From positions 1 through 28,902 of the forward strand of contig JBNGIS010039285.1 of NCBI GenBank assembly GCA_049999725.1: 28,902 bases of DNA, in the 5' to 3' direction. Position 1 is the stretch's first letter; each line of letters starts with the position of its first letter. A program made the position numbers and the translations under genes. Origin of the DNA: Haplomitrium mnioides. Lineage: Eukaryota; Marchantiophyta; Haplomitriopsida; Calobryales. Below, piece after piece: positions 28,320 through 28,902 of this stretch. A model generated the notes under the pieces. That model did not search any database. It saw nothing but the letters and a program-made list of their open reading frames with translations, and was not told the origin of the DNA.

Positions 28320-28902
28320 TGGCAACTTGGTGATGACTTAAGATCAGATCATGCCCTAGAATTGAGCGAGAATAAGCTTGAAGTGCACCAACGAAGTTTT
28401 GTATGAAGAACTTAATGGCATATATAGCTAAAGCAAACTCGTAGGATGAAGTAGCTCACATGAATTGATTTGAAGCTCGCAACTTGATTCAACTTTGAAG
28501 CTCACAAGTAGGTAGTTGCGAGGCATACAGATTTGAAGCTTAAGACACGACGTATTCGAAGCAAAAGGGTTGATAGGTCGCAGTTTGCAGTTTTCCGTAG
28601 AATGGGTCGTTTTGAGCATTAGGAAAGCAGCAGAGGGTGAAAAAAAGGTTGATGGAATCTTGGGATCTCATGGATCAACATGAAGTAAGGATGATTGTTA
28701 ATCAAACAACAACACTCTACATAGATTTGAAAGTAGCAACTCAATCTGCCTTGAACTTGAGATCTAGTCGTGCCAACCCCCTCTGCGATTGTTCATGTAC
28801 CAAATGTTTTAGTGTCAAATCTATCAATAATACAAAGAAGCCTTCATACATAAGAATGTTTACAATAAGAACCTTTGGTTTAAGAGGGGGCTTGTGTGAA
28901 GG
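28320..28902. other. unassigned AT-rich DNA at window end
   Basis: GAAGCTCGCAA/GAAGCTCACAA words near 28471 and 28497 show decayed local repetition. No gene, LTR boundary or RNA gene can be recognised. Confidence 0.45.

Overview
This window looks like nuclear DNA of a land plant. It carries plant-type families (a DTX/MATE transporter, a vacuolar-type NHX antiporter, a nuclear copy of a plastid sigma factor), GT-AG introns, many short tandem repeats, and a decayed Ty1/copia retrotransposon. One 10-N scaffold gap is present. The lineage cannot be fixed from sequence alone. The dense GGAT/GGGA/GAGAA microsatellites and the intron-poor transporter genes would fit a seed-free plant, but that is only an impression.

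Region by region. (1) 1-1.7 kb, plus strand: the 3' part of a sigma-70 type factor in four short phase-0 exons ending in region 4, followed at 1.8 kb by a tiny poly(A)-tailed insertion inside a perfect 15-bp target duplication. (2) 1.9-7.6 kb: mostly unassigned DNA with a few weak small ORFs, one with a convincing signal peptide, then purine-rich microsatellites. (3) 7.6-10.3 kb, minus strand: a MATE efflux transporter. The long ORF is intact, and I infer an upstream 64-codon exon joined across a 926-bp intron, with a TATA motif near 10.7 kb. (4) 10.7-17 kb: a microsatellite-dominated spacer with a hairpin-forming pentanucleotide pair, a 20-bp-phased regulatory-like array, and G tracts. (5) 17-18.7 kb, minus strand: a complete, uninterrupted 563-codon vacuolar Na+(K+)/H+ antiporter, surprising for a family that is intron-rich in flowering plants. 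(6) From about 19.04 kb the DNA turns AT-rich and repeat-derived: a minus-strand copia remnant (about 21.1-25.4 kb, order gag, protease, integrase, RT, RNase H) bracketed by two directly repeated copies of another element with coiled-coil coding potential, then internally repetitive DNA to the end.

The two transporter genes point the same way (minus strand) but are 6.7 kb apart. Nothing shows co-regulation. Functionally, one exports organic compounds or metabolites (MATE) and the other loads cations into the vacuole (NHX). I see no clear novel multi-gene system. The strongest unusual items are the intronless NHX, the micro-retrocopy, the concealed MATE exon with its duplicated C-terminal motif, the 20-bp-phased array, and the repeat architecture around the copia remnant.
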